Below, in pieces: positions 1 through 8,942 of a DNA stretch of 49,123 bases. Made by a program: the position numbers and the translations under genes. The stretch is from Aeriscardovia sp. Its GTDB lineage: Bacteria; Actinomycetota; Actinomycetes; Actinomycetales; Bifidobacteriaceae. The notes under the pieces were generated by a model. It was given only the letters and a program-made list of their open reading frames with translations, was not told where the DNA came from and did not search any database. The DNA is taken from assembly GCA_017538895.1 (NCBI GenBank), contig JAFYHY010000092.1:1-49123 (forward strand), given 5' to 3'. Position 1 is the stretch's first letter. The number at the start of each line of letters is the position of its first letter.

Positions 1-1076
1 AGAACGCTGATTAAGATTGCGTAGGCGCTGGGTAGCCATTGTCCTCCGCTGAGTATTTCGTAGGGCATGAAGAAGATGATGGCTGGGATAACACCGAAGT
101 AGCAGTAGTAGTGACCGTTGTAATACGCATGATCCCAGAAGCTAAAGGATCCACTAGCAGCTAATCCAATACGAGCATTGTAATTATATGGATCTGTCAG
201 ATGTTTCAAGCCTTTGGAGACTGGGAGATCGAGCCAGGTATGTCCATGGAGAAGTGAATTCGCTAAGTTAGCATACTGATTATAGGAATACCAGATAGAT
301 GATAATGGATGCATACCAACCCATACTGACCATCCACTAGCAAAAAGCCAAATTCCTAAGTATGTAATCATCACACCAATCGTTGTCAGTATTAACATCA
401 TAACTTGTGATTTTGATTTCGTATTTAAACCAATACCCCATAAAGATGACCCAGAGCCAAAAGTAAGAATCAGCAAAAGAACAAAGACCATTACCGCGAT
501 ACACACTGGATTAACGTTCAATCCAATATGTGGATTCACTGTCAAACTAGAGAATGGAATAATGGTTCCCTTAGAACCACTAAACTGAATCGCTACATGA
601 GAATCATAGGATCCTAAATTAATGTATCGAGATTGATACGATTCTGTTGACATTGGCTCATAATTGCCCATTGAATGCAAGGTTGTATCGTTCGGATAAT
701 AAATGGCGATACGATACCATACTAATGAACCATTCTGTTGAGACGATACACTAGCTGCATTATTAAAATGAACATAGTCAACATCATCGCTTGATTGATT
801 ATCGATGATTACTGATCCCCCATTATCACCTGTAATCATTAACCCATCTGGAACACTCTTCATATCCTGAAGAGTCATTTCTGTATTTGTAATTGTTTGT
901 GGTGAAGAATGGAGTGTTTCCCACATTGGAAGATTAAAAACAAAGAACTCAAGCAGAGCAACAATAATAATTCCCAGTAGGAAAACTTTTCGACGCTGTT
1001 TCAAAAACGAACGAAACGTAAATATAGAAGCATTACTAACGCTACTATATGGATGGCTTTCTTCATTTCTATACAC
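1..1076 (-). CDS. polytopic membrane protein, partial (C-terminus outside window)
   Basis: An open - strand frame runs from the window edge to an upstream in-frame stop near 1110, giving about 358 residues with the C-terminus missing. There is no ATG early in the frame. The GTG at 1076 is the most plausible start, but no clear ribosome binding site precedes it, so the start is uncertain. The protein has a hydrophobic segment near residue 25-45, then an extracellular-looking region of about 130 residues rich in Ser, Asn, Thr and Tyr, then several membrane segments. This shape resembles large bacterial cell-surface polymer or glycosyltransferase-associated membrane proteins, but I do not recognise a catalytic motif. 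It is divergent from the GT2 glycosyltransferase at 1185, which suggests a shared role in envelope glycan assembly. That role is inferred from context only. Confidence 0.75.
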   Translation of the reverse strand, partial: MYRNEESHPYSSVSNASIFTFRSFLKQRRKVFLLGIIIVALLEFFVFNLPMWETLHSSPQTITNTEMTLQDMKSVPDGLMITGDNGGSVIIDNQSSDDVDYVHFNNAASVSSQQNGSLVWYRIAIYYPNDTTLHSMGNYEPMSTESYQSRYINLGSYDSHVAIQFSGSKGTIIPFSSLTVNPHIGLNVNPVCIAVMVFVLLLILTFGSGSSLWGIGLNTKSKSQVMMLILTTIGVMITYLGIWLFASGWSVWVGMHPLSSIWYSYNQYANLANSLLHGHTWLDLPVSKGLKHLTDPYNYNARIGLAASGSFSFWDHAYYNGHYYCYFGVIPAIIFFMPYEILSGGQWLPSAYAILISV

Positions 1077-1184
1077 TTGATGTACATTATCAGTACAACA
1101 TGATATTAATGATCAATTTTGTAAAAATGTTTCGTAATGTAAACTTTTGAAAGAAGAACATCAAATATCCTGAAAGTGTTAAGT

Positions 1185-2120
1185 ATGAATCCATCCATTG
1201 CTGTTTTAGTGCCATGTTATAACGAAGCACTTACTATTAAAAAAGTTGTTACAGATTTTCATCATGTTCTTCCTAATGCAACTATTTACGTCTACGATAA
1301 TAATTCAACAGATAATACTGGCGAAAGAGCACGAGAAGCAGGAGCTATTGTCCGTCGAGAACCTCGGCAAGGTAAAGGAAATGTTATCCGGTCTATGTTC
1401 CAAGATATCGATGCGGATATTTATTTGATGGTTGATGGTGATGATACATATCCTGCTGAACATGCACCACAAATGATCGAAAAAATCCTTGAAGGATATG
1501 ATATGGTCATTGGTGATCGTTTAAGTTCTACTTACTTGCAAGAAAATACGCGCGCGTTCCATAATTTTGGTAACTTGCTTGTTCGTAATAGTATCAATCA
1601 TTTATTTGGTTCTAATATCCATGATGTTATGACTGGATATCGAGCGATGAGTTTTACTTTTGTTAAAACCTATCCTGCTCTATCGCATGGTTTTGAGTTA
1701 GAAACTGAAATGACTATTCACGCCATCGATAAAAATGTCAAGATTTACGAAATGCCAGTTAATTTCCGTAATCGTCCGGCAGATTCTTCTAGTAAACTCA
1801 ACACTTTTTCAGATGGTTTTAAAGTACTCTATACGATTGCACGAATGATATGCGAATATCGTCCACTCCCACTTTTCACGACACTATTAATTATCTTATT
1901 CTGTATTGGCGCTGGACTGGTATGCCCAATATTTATCAGTTATTGGCGAACAGGCATGGTAGCACGCTTCCCTACATTAATCGTAGCAAGCTTTATTATT
2001 CTTGCTGGTATCATTGATTTTGTTGCAGGTATCATTTTGAATCTTCTTGCGAAGCAAAACAGGAAACTATATACCTATCACTGCAATTTACTTGCCTATA
2101 ATCGTCGTCATTCTCAATGA
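1185..2120 (+). CDS. GT2 family glycosyltransferase (DPM1/GtrB-like) with C-terminal membrane helices
   Basis: The N-terminal GT-A domain opens with IAVLVPCYNEALTI, the usual nucleotide-sugar binding start of family 2. It has a DGDD motif at residues 84-87 that fits the metal-binding DXD site. Two hydrophobic segments follow, around residues 227-250 and 264-293. This architecture is typical of polyprenyl-phosphate sugar transferases such as GtrB and DPM1-like enzymes, which load a sugar onto a lipid carrier at the inner membrane face. I chose the ATG at 1185 because a GAAAG stretch lies about 8 nt upstream. A GTG three codons earlier, at 1176, is possible. The divergent membrane protein at 1-1076 could be a user of the lipid-linked sugar, but the sequence does not show which sugar is moved. 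Confidence 0.88.
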   Translation: MNPSIAVLVPCYNEALTIKKVVTDFHHVLPNATIYVYDNNSTDNTGERAREAGAIVRREPRQGKGNVIRSMFQDIDADIYLMVDGDDTYPAEHAPQMIEKILEGYDMVIGDRLSSTYLQENTRAFHNFGNLLVRNSINHLFGSNIHDVMTGYRAMSFTFVKTYPALSHGFELETEMTIHAIDKNVKIYEMPVNFRNRPADSSSKLNTFSDGFKVLYTIARMICEYRPLPLFTTLLIILFCIGAGLVCPIFISYWRTGMVARFPTLIVASFIILAGIIDFVAGIILNLLAKQNRKLYTYHCNLLAYNRRHSQ

Positions 2121-2134
2121 CAATAATCAACAAA

Positions 2135-2196
2135 AGGAGAAACCATCAAACGATTATTTCTTCCTTAACTAAAATAATCATTTAACGATTTCTCCT
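2135..2196. terminator. long imperfect stem-loop between convergent genes
   Basis: AGGAGAAA (2135-2142) pairs with TTTCTCCT (2189-2196), and inside it GATTATTT (2152-2159) pairs with AAATAATC (2172-2179). The structure sits between the convergent glycosyltransferase and the GH25 gene, so a bidirectional terminator is likely. The T-tract is weak. Confidence 0.45.
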
Positions 2197-2204
2197 ATGA
2201 GTTA

Positions 2205-5200
2205 TTAATGTTGTATATTAACAACCCAATTTTGTGATATATTACTGTCTTGTCCTTGAGACTGTACAATGTTATAGTCTCTGGCAGTATTACTGGTTAA
2301 ATCAACAACATAATATGGATTTAACCAGCTATGCAATGTAATACTTCCATCATTGTTAATGACTGGAATCCATTGCTGATCGACACGTCCTTCTCCAGGC
2401 CATTGAACAATAGCTGTACCTTGTCCAGCAACATAATGCAGATTATCTAACCATTCGCCAGACTGATTATTCAGTAATGAAATACTACCATCGCTATGAT
2501 CGAGCACGGTCCATGTTTGCCCAATAGTACCGTTATCTTGATAAATATCTACTATCGCACCTGGATCCATTGAAGCCCATTTATCTTCAAGAAGATAATT
2601 TTGGTTTAATTCTGAATGGAATGTCACATCTTGACCTGTCTTCAATGTTCCTTCTGATTCTATTGTCTGCGCATCTTGAAGCCACTGTGCTTTTTGTGAT
2701 GGAGAAACTGTTGGCACAAAACCAATATGTTGTGCAATATCATCAATATTTATAGAAGTAACATTCACGTCATTGTTAGCCAGAACCAAAGCATATGTTG
2801 GGTCAACTGCGCTATGTAACGTGATAGATTCATTACTATTTCTAGTAGCAATCCAATCCTGGTTAAGATCACCATCTCCAGACTGTAAATTCACAGATTC
2901 ACCGTCTGTGACTGCAGTATTAGAACCTGATAAAGAAAGCCATTCATTATTCTGCGTATTTTGCAATGAAATGGTGTTATTCCATGAATTATGTTGTAGT
3001 AACCAAACTTGAGGAGATTGATTAGAACTCTCGTTTTTATAGATCACTGATACAGAAGAATTATTGCCAGTTAGTCTCTGATAAAGCGCCGAATATTCTC
3101 CAACAAAATAGTATCCTGCTGCTAAAGTATTACGATTTTCATTCGCTAGTGTTTCACGCTCGTTAAGCAATTTTTGACTATTCGTTAATGTTGCTTGATT
3201 ACCGATAAAATGGAAATTCCATTGTTGTGCTGGAGTGCCATTGTTAACATACTCTTGTACTTGTGTTCCATTACTAGTAACACCGTATGGAAGATTAATA
3301 GCATATGCAGGATCATACGCAGATAAAAGAGTGATTGTATTATTCTTGTTTGGGATAGCAATCCAATCTTGATCTAATTGGCCATTACCCTGCCAGAGAA
3401 CAACTTGATCATTATTCTGTGCAGCATGATTACCACCAAGAGTTAACCATGTGCCTGTATTATCATTTTTCAGGCTTATAGTACCGTTCCAACTATTTTG
3501 TTGTACATACCATTTCTGAGTTGTATCACCATTAGTCTGGTAAACATCAACTGTTGCTCCATTAGCTTTATTACCGCACCAATCATCAAGACGTTGATCA
3601 TTGGCTGTTGCTGGAGAAACTTCATACCATCCTTGTGCAAGAGTGTACTTATTTTTATCAACTAATTGTTGCCATTGGTTATACTTGCATACAGGTGTTA
3701 CAAGCCACGTTTGTGCTATTGTTTGATTTGGTGTCCATTGACGAATGATCGTGCCATTGTTAGTGTCACCATCTTGCAGGTCAAGTGCTAATCCACTGTT
3801 TGCATTAATAAAAACGAATCCGCCATTCTCATAGCGTAATAACCATTCTTGTGTGGTCATACCATTTTTACTACACATATCAACAGGTGTTCCAGCTAAC
3901 ATCTGGCCATATAGATCATCTAATACTTTTCCTGTACTGACATTCTCAATGGTATAGAGACCATTACCAGATTCAGAAATCTGATAATCTTGTCCACTTG
4001 ATGTTGGACTATACTGCCATAAATTAAGGCGCGCTAAGTTAGCTGTTGAATTACCAATAACAGACATTACAGCTGTACTAGAATTAGCCGACTGTACACG
4101 TACATCTTGATTTAATGGCAATGTTCCATTATTAACTGCTGTGATACGCCACGTTTGTGCTTTACTACCATTTGGTGTCCATACGCGTATTGCTGTTCCG
4201 TTACCAGTACTACCGTTCTTGATATCTAATGCAACATTCCCGCATTCTGGTTCGAGAACGATACCACCATTAACTTCACGTAACCACCATTGCTGTGCAG
4301 TAGAATTATTACCATACCATTGGTTCACACGTGTTCCTGAACCACCACCATCAATAACATTGAGCCATAATCCACTGTTTACATTCTGGATTCCATAGCT
4401 TCCATTAGCATTGCGATGGAAATACCATATCTGGGCACCTGTTTGATTGCTTTGCCATTCATTAAGATCTTGGCCGTTTGTAGTAGAAGCTCCAGGAACA
4501 TTAAGGGAATTATCAATATCAACCCCAGCATTAATGTAATATTTTCCATCTGGAATATCTGCGAGTGCATAGGTAGATAAGTTAAGTCCTGCTGACGCTT
4601 GTGAGGTCCATGGGTTGTTAACGAAGGTTGCATAACCAAAAGCATCAAGATCTACAGAGCTGTTGATACCATTGATAGTTCCGTTATCAGAGTATTGCCA
4701 TCCTCGGAAGTTGCTACCGTAGTCGTTATATCCTATTGTTGGACCATATGCTGCTACCCAGTCGACTTTGGAGTGGATATATGAGTCGTTAAGCTCATTA
4801 TCGAGGTAATAAGTATAGGAATAAATAGAAACGTTGTTGTATCCGTTGTCTTTTAGTCCTTTGTAGAAACCACTAACGACTTGATCGTAAGTGCTAGCGC
4901 TTGTTGGGTGAGGATGTTGTGGCCATGAGTAGGCTTCAAGATCATATTGAATGCCGAGGGATAAATCTGATGGACTTATTCCAGCTTCTTTGAGTAATTG
5001 TGCTGCATAGGAGCCTTCGTCATATCCTGTGGCGTTGTTATATGCATAACTATATACATAAACGCCGAAGGGAATGCCAAGTTCTTTGCATTGTTGCATA
5101 TTGCGTACTGCTTGGCTATCGTATCCGTTATCCCATCCATAAGTTAGGCGGATAATTGCACCTTGGACGCCAGAGTCTTTGACAGCTTGCCAATTGATTG

Positions 5201-6134
5201 TTCCTTGCCATTGTGAGACATCAATGATGCCTCTCGCTTGTTGGACGAAGAGTTGATTATTGGCATTGTAAAAAGCTGATGTACCGTTATCAGTTCCCCA
5301 GTATGCACCGTAATCTCCATCACTAAGTGAAGTTGTTGTAGCGGTATGAGATAAAGTTGCGGATATCATGTTCATGGAGGAAGAATAGTTGGGTAAGTTT
5401 TGAGTGGTTTCTTCTCGTCGAGCGACAGCCGTTGATCTTGTAGTGTTTGTGGTGATGTAAGCACTTGTTGCTGTATTTGTTGACGCTGATGTTTGGTTTG
5501 TATTTGATGATGAGTTTGTTGAATTGTTGTCTGAGCGGCCTACTTCTATATTAGCCTTTGCAATGTCTTGTCGTACTGTTGAAATTTGAGTTGGGATGAA
5601 TGTTTTTCCATCAGTTTTTGCTAATGGATCAGCTGGATGAGATGCTGTACCAGTAATTTTTGGGTTAGTAACTTTTTTACCTGTCTTTAGGTTAACTATT
5701 ATTCCATTTTGTAGCTGCGCATAATCAGGAGCAATGACTGTCGCATTATTTGGAATTGAAGAAGCAATTTTTTGTGGTAAGGCGACTGAAGGATTTGTTG
5801 AGTATGTTCCTGATGCACCTGTTACTAGAATATTTGATTCTTTTTGTGTACCAGTTGTTTCTGATGAGGAATGAGAAGAAGTATCCAAAGAATTTGAAGA
5901 GGAGGTCGAAGATGAGGATGTTTTCTTCTGTGTTGACATTTGAGGAACACTCAATTTTTCAATAGCACTATTAGCTGATTGTGCAATGGTTGTTTGTCCA
6001 CATCCAGCAATTGATATCAACATTCCGCTCGCAGCTAATAGTGTTACTGTTGAACGTAGCAAAATGCGTGGGTATTTTTTATTAGTATTTATATCTTTTT
6101 TTGCGTGGTTATTTTCATTGCCAGTTTTCTTCAT
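2205..6134 (-). CDS. secreted GH25 lysozyme with five ricin-type beta-trefoil domains
   Basis: This 1309-residue exported protein has a Lys-rich N-terminus, a hydrophobic stretch (residues 25-44) and a lipobox-like IAGC with Cys45, so it may be a lipoprotein. A Ser/Thr/Asn-rich low-complexity stalk covers about residues 65-260. A GH25 muramidase domain spans about 301-505. The GH25 acidic residues are visible: Asp305 in GIIDVSQW, Asp398 and Glu400 in YDLEAY, and Asp495 in SSVDLDAF. From about residue 527 to the end there are roughly 15 QxW motifs (such as AQQWW, TQEWL, DQDWI, GQTWT). They fall in groups of three, consistent with five ricin-B trefoils. The family cleaves peptidoglycan between MurNAc and GlcNAc. 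The trefoils would bind glycans of cell wall, host or neighbours. The promoter is not clear. A GGGAG lies rather far (13 nt) from the ATG. Confidence 0.93.
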   Translation of the reverse strand: MKKTGNENNHAKKDINTNKKYPRILLRSTVTLLAASGMLISIAGCGQTTIAQSANSAIEKLSVPQMSTQKKTSSSSTSSSNSLDTSSHSSSETTGTQKESNILVTGASGTYSTNPSVALPQKIASSIPNNATVIAPDYAQLQNGIIVNLKTGKKVTNPKITGTASHPADPLAKTDGKTFIPTQISTVRQDIAKANIEVGRSDNNSTNSSSNTNQTSASTNTATSAYITTNTTRSTAVARREETTQNLPNYSSSMNMISATLSHTATTTSLSDGDYGAYWGTDNGTSAFYNANNQLFVQQARGIIDVSQWQGTINWQAVKDSGVQGAIIRLTYGWDNGYDSQAVRNMQQCKELGIPFGVYVYSYAYNNATGYDEGSYAAQLLKEAGISPSDLSLGIQYDLEAYSWPQHPHPTSASTYDQVVSGFYKGLKDNGYNNVSIYSYTYYLDNELNDSYIHSKVDWVAAYGPTIGYNDYGSNFRGWQYSDNGTINGINSSVDLDAFGYATFVNNPWTSQASAGLNLSTYALADIPDGKYYINAGVDIDNSLNVPGASTTNGQDLNEWQSNQTGAQIWYFHRNANGSYGIQNVNSGLWLNVIDGGGSGTRVNQWYGNNSTAQQWWLREVNGGIVLEPECGNVALDIKNGSTGNGTAIRVWTPNGSKAQTWRITAVNNGTLPLNQDVRVQSANSSTAVMSVIGNSTANLARLNLWQYSPTSSGQDYQISESGNGLYTIENVSTGKVLDDLYGQMLAGTPVDMCSKNGMTTQEWLLRYENGGFVFINANSGLALDLQDGDTNNGTIIRQWTPNQTIAQTWLVTPVCKYNQWQQLVDKNKYTLAQGWYEVSPATANDQRLDDWCGNKANGATVDVYQTNGDTTQKWYVQQNSWNGTISLKNDNTGTWLTLGGNHAAQNNDQVVLWQGNGQLDQDWIAIPNKNNTITLLSAYDPAYAINLPYGVTSNGTQVQEYVNNGTPAQQWNFHFIGNQATLTNSQKLLNERETLANENRNTLAAGYYFVGEYSALYQRLTGNNSSVSVIYKNESSNQSPQVWLLQHNSWNNTISLQNTQNNEWLSLSGSNTAVTDGESVNLQSGDGDLNQDWIATRNSNESITLHSAVDPTYALVLANNDVNVTSINIDDIAQHIGFVPTVSPSQKAQWLQDAQTIESEGTLKTGQDVTFHSELNQNYLLEDKWASMDPGAIVDIYQDNGTIGQTWTVLDHSDGSISLLNNQSGEWLDNLHYVAGQGTAIVQWPGEGRVDQQWIPVINNDGSITLHSWLNPYYVVDLTSNTARDYNIVQSQGQDSNISQNWVVNIQH

Positions 6135-6245
6135 TGTTGCTACTATTACTCCCTTGTTTTTATTTACTCTTCCGTTGTTTTTATTTACATTAATAATTCA
6201 AATAAAAAGTTATCAACATTTTATTTATATTTTCTTCCGTAGTAT

Positions 6246-6274
6246 TTCACAAACTCAAATAAAAGTGTTATAGT
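6246..6274 (+). promoter_or_regulatory. promoter of tRNA-Ser
   Basis: TTCACA (6246-6251) and TATAGT (6269-6274) are separated by exactly 17 bp, one mismatch each from a good housekeeping -35/-10 pair. Predicted initiation near 6281 lies about 8 nt before the mature tRNA 5' end. Confidence 0.65.
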
Positions 6275-6288
6275 TAATAAGTATTCTT

Positions 6289-6373
6289 GGAGGATTCGCC
6301 TAGAGGCCTATGGCGCACGCTTGGAAAGCGTGTTGGGTGCAAGCCCTCGCGAGTTCGAATCTCGCATCCTCCG
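6289..6373 (+). tRNA. tRNA-Ser(GGA)
   Basis: An 85-nt class II tRNA. The acceptor stem GGAGGAT (6289-6295) pairs with ATCCTCC (6366-6372), followed by discriminator G6373. CCA is not encoded. The anticodon arm has the stem CACGC/GCGTG and the loop TTGGAAA, giving anticodon GGA, which reads UCC and UCU. The long variable arm and the T-arm GTTCGAATC are present. The length and variable arm fit tRNA-Ser. Confidence 0.96.
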
Positions 6374-6378
6374 CTTGT

Positions 6379-6408
6379 AATGCCCCTTGTTTTAAGGGGC
6401 ATTTTTTA
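6379..6408 (+). terminator. rho-independent terminator after tRNA-Ser
   Basis: ATGCCCCTT (6380-6388) pairs with AAGGGGCAT (6394-6402) across a TGTTT loop, and a run of T follows immediately. It ends the tRNA transcript. Confidence 0.85.
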
Positions 6409-6512
6409 TAGCAACATACAAAGTCTTTCATTTATTGTTTTTATAATAATTGTATGGATATCATATTTACGCGCATTTAAGATTTATTTGTCGTGCATAG
6501 GGAACAAGAATA

Positions 6513-6659
6513 ATGGCTAAATCAAACATTGCTTATTATGAAGATATAGAAAGACCAATTGATCCTGAAACAGTTGCTGATGAGTTGGATGTCTCTTTAT
6601 GGACTGCTTTCGGTGATTCCATAATGATGTGGAATGCTTCTTTACCGATGTCAGAGTAG
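6513..6659 (+). CDS. small acidic hypothetical protein (48 aa)
   Basis: ATG at 6513 opens a 48-codon frame ending in TAG at 6657-6659. The product is strongly acidic in its first half (YYEDIERPIDPETVADELD) and ends with a more hydrophobic Trp/Met-rich stretch. It has no signal peptide or membrane helix. A GGGA lies about 11 nt upstream of the ATG. The helical-repeat gene starts 33 nt downstream on the same strand, so the two could be cotranscribed. I recognise no family. It could be a peptide partner or precursor linked to the next gene, or a chance ORF. Confidence 0.4.
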   Translation: MAKSNIAYYEDIERPIDPETVADELDVSLWTAFGDSIMMWNASLPMSE

Positions 6660-6692
6660 TAAAAAATAATTATGATTCTAGGGGAGAGCGTA

Positions 6693-7931
6693 ATGAAAAT
6701 TATTGAAAATCATTTGAATGAGCTTGATAGAGGTCTCTGTAATAAGAATTTCTCTTTTGCGTTTCCTGAACGTGCTGCAGTCGTCCGTGGTGCTATTTCT
6801 CGAAAAATCAATGCGCGTTTTGTGAGGACTCCTGCTGCTCCTGTTCTCAGTACAGATCTGGGTATTCGTTTTTCTCCATCAGCACAGTTATTTTATGAGG
6901 CACATACCCGTATTGCTAATGTTCCAGTTTTATCCTCTTCAGATCTTATTAATAGTTTGCGAAAAGCCCCATTAAACCGTTTAGATAAATTACTTGATGC
7001 TTATCTTCTCTTTTTTGGAAACTATAAAAGTATCGCACAAGCTATTTTGCTTCGAAAAGATGAAATTCTTGCTGAAGGCTCAGCGAGTGTATGTATGCAA
7101 TCAGGTGTTATCCTAGGAGCATTAGGAGATCCACGGTGTATGCCATTTTTTGAGCGTTCTGAACATCTTTATGCTCAAAAAGGGGATAACTTTCTTGCTT
7201 ATGCTGTCGCCCATCGTCATGCAACCACGTATATTAAGCGTTTCCATGATTATGACAAAGGTATATTGATTGCTGATACAGCTCGATATACCTATTTGAA
7301 TGATGATGATTTACTAACATTAAGTGCTCAAGCGATGTGGCATAATCTTCGTGGACTTGCTGTATTAGGACAGAAGGATTTCTCGCTTGCTTTTCAAGAA
7401 ATGAAAATATCGATTGATTTATCGGAATTAACTCTTCACAAGACTGCTGATAGATCATATCATGTTCAATTAACTCGTTACCATAACTTGATTGTTATTA
7501 ATATGGCTCAGCTACTTCTTAGTCAAGTCAAATCTCATCATGAATATGCTTCGAAAGCTATTCATTTGTTACGTAATAATACTTTCTTCTGTGCTATGCA
7601 GGCCCCAGAACTATTTACTGAATCAATTAGTCAATTGGCAATTGCGTATTATGTTGTCGGAGATTATCAAAATGCATTAAATGCAGGACTTCGTGCACTA
7701 GCTGGTCTTAAATATTTAGGTTTTTTAACAGGAACTAAATTGATTCGGCAAGTTGTTGTTGCATCTCTTATGCGTTTAGGTCGTGAAACTGAAGCGCAAA
7801 GTGCCAGTATTATCTATAACAATGATCAATTAGGTATTCTTTTATGGTTCCCTCCTGTCATGCATTCTTCTCAAACTGATATTAATCGAGTAATAGATTT
7901 GCAGAAGCATTATATAAAAAAGAACCAATGA
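6693..7931 (+). CDS. alpha-helical repeat (TPR-like) protein of unknown function
   Basis: About 412 residues with no signal peptide, membrane segment or obvious catalytic motif. Residues from about 120 onward read as serial amphipathic helix pairs of about 35-40 residues, with Ala/Leu/Tyr spacing like TPR or TPR-like folds, for example the segments around LRGLAVLGQKDFSLAF and IAYYVVGDYQNALNAGLRAL. No DNA-binding helix-turn-helix is evident at the N-terminus. I chose the ATG at 6693 because GGGGAG lies 6-11 nt upstream, not the ATG at 6672 in the same frame. It is flanked by a 48-aa ORF upstream and a 42-aa ORF whose ATG overlaps its stop codon. The function is unknown. A peptide-sensing or scaffold role is only a hypothesis. 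Confidence 0.8.
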   Translation: MKIIENHLNELDRGLCNKNFSFAFPERAAVVRGAISRKINARFVRTPAAPVLSTDLGIRFSPSAQLFYEAHTRIANVPVLSSSDLINSLRKAPLNRLDKLLDAYLLFFGNYKSIAQAILLRKDEILAEGSASVCMQSGVILGALGDPRCMPFFERSEHLYAQKGDNFLAYAVAHRHATTYIKRFHDYDKGILIADTARYTYLNDDDLLTLSAQAMWHNLRGLAVLGQKDFSLAFQEMKISIDLSELTLHKTADRSYHVQLTRYHNLIVINMAQLLLSQVKSHHEYASKAIHLLRNNTFFCAMQAPELFTESISQLAIAYYVVGDYQNALNAGLRALAGLKYLGFLTGTKLIRQVVVASLMRLGRETEAQSASIIYNNDQLGILLWFPPVMHSSQTDINRVIDLQKHYIKKNQ

Positions 7932-8056
7932 ATCAATGTGTTAATGCAGTATTAGAGGCTGGTAGTATGTCTATCAGTCCCCAGTGTTGTGTTAGAAGAA
8001 AAGAAAAAAATTTCGTTTATGCTTTCATTTTACAATTTATTAATTCATTTTACTAA
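7928..8056 (+). CDS. tiny ORF translationally coupled to the helical-repeat gene (42 aa)
   Basis: The ATG at 7928 overlaps the TGA of the preceding gene (ATGA). This arrangement often indicates translational coupling. The 42-residue product contains three Cys (Cys4 and the adjacent pair in PQCCVRRKEK), a basic patch, and a hydrophobic aromatic C-terminal stretch (NFVYAFILQFINSFY). No separate ribosome binding site is visible. It matches no family I know. The layout, a helical-repeat protein followed by an overlapping small ORF, resembles rap-phr style pairs, but there is no recognisable secretion signal at its N-terminus. It may be a chance ORF. Confidence 0.3.
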   Translation: MNQCVNAVLEAGSMSISPQCCVRRKEKNFVYAFILQFINSFY

Positions 8057-8192
8057 AAAAGTAAAAAACTTTCAGAGTACTAAAGATGACATAATTATCA
8101 CACTTTGGAAAAATAAAAAGTAGGCACCCATTACTACTATTAAAATCAGTAATTTAGCAAAGCACTGGTGTGCTTCAATTAAAGGGGATCAT

Positions 8193-8771
8193 ATGCTTCT
8201 GTCTGACCGCGATATTCGATCTGCAATCGCAACAGGAAACATTTCTCTTGACCCCTATACTCCTGAAATGGTACAGCCAGCATCAATTGATGTTCGTCTT
8301 GATCGATATTTCCGTAGTTTTAATAATCATAAATATACGTATGTTGATCCGGCTGAGGAACAAAAAGATCTCACTCAAGCTTTTGAAGTTAAAAAAGGTG
8401 AACCTTTAATTCTTCGTCCTGGTGAGTTTGTTTTAGGTTCAACATTGGAATATATTCACGTTGGAACATCCTATGCAGCTCGTTTAGAGGGTAAAAGTTC
8501 TCTAGGCCGTTTAGGTATCCTTACCCATTCTACAGCCGGATTCATCGATCCTGGTTTCACCGGACATATTACTTTAGAACTATCTAATGTTAGTAGTCTT
8601 CCTGTGAAATTATGGGCAGGCATGAAAATTGGTCAAATTTGTTTCTTTCAGCTTTCAAGCGAAGCAGAGCATGCTTATGGTTCCGCTGCTGTCGGCTCCC
8701 ATTATCAGGATCAATATGGTCCTACAGCGTCACGCTCATATGTCAATTTTTATCATACAGATATTGACTAA
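8193..8771 (+). CDS. dcd: dCTP deaminase, probably bifunctional (dUMP-forming)
   Basis: This 192-residue enzyme makes deoxyuridine nucleotides from dCTP for thymidylate synthesis. The trimeric dUTPase-fold signatures are present: QPASIDVRL near residue 28, [13 protein letters not shown] near 97, and [19 protein letters not shown] near 112-130 with the conserved Glu. The AGFIDPGF form, instead of the enterobacterial AHRIDPGW type, is characteristic of actinobacterial bifunctional dCTP deaminase/dUTPases, which release dUMP directly. The start at 8193 is supported by AAAGGGG 7-13 nt upstream. It stands alone with about 130 nt of gene-free sequence before it. Confidence 0.95.
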   Translation: MLLSDRDIRSAIATGNISLDPYTPEMVQPASIDVRLDRYFRSFNNHKYTYVDPAEEQKDLTQAFEVKKGEPLILRPGEFVLGSTLEYIHVGTSYAARLEGKSSLGRLGILTHSTAGFIDPGFTGHITLELSNVSSLPVKLWAGMKIGQICFFQLSSEAEHAYGSAAVGSHYQDQYGPTASRSYVNFYHTDID

Positions 8772-8911
8772 AAATTTTTCATTATAATGCGTCATGTTTA
8801 GGGGCGATGGTCTTACGTATCCTTATATTTATATGTTGGTAACCTTTTCATAATGTTTTTCAACACCAAAAAGGCGATTTTCCTTTACTATAGATTGTTG
8901 TTATGTCCTTC

Positions 8912-8917
8912 TATAAT
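8912..8917 (+). promoter_or_regulatory. -10 element of the APC transporter gene
   Basis: A perfect TATAAT lies 25 nt upstream of the transporter ATG and just ahead of its TTTTGGAG ribosome binding site. No convincing -35 hexamer is visible at 16-18 bp. Confidence 0.4.
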
Positions 8918-8942
8918 AAGGTCAACAGATTTTGGAGTTTTT

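Noticed and set aside
3000..4700. periodic repeats in the GH25 gene as a CRISPR or DNA repeat array
   Set aside because: The periodicity comes from QxW trefoil codons. Repeat units are divergent and coding, with no constant repeat and no spacers.
6287..6520. 77-aa open frame over tRNA-Ser
   Set aside because: It reads through the tRNA and its terminator, so it is not a gene.
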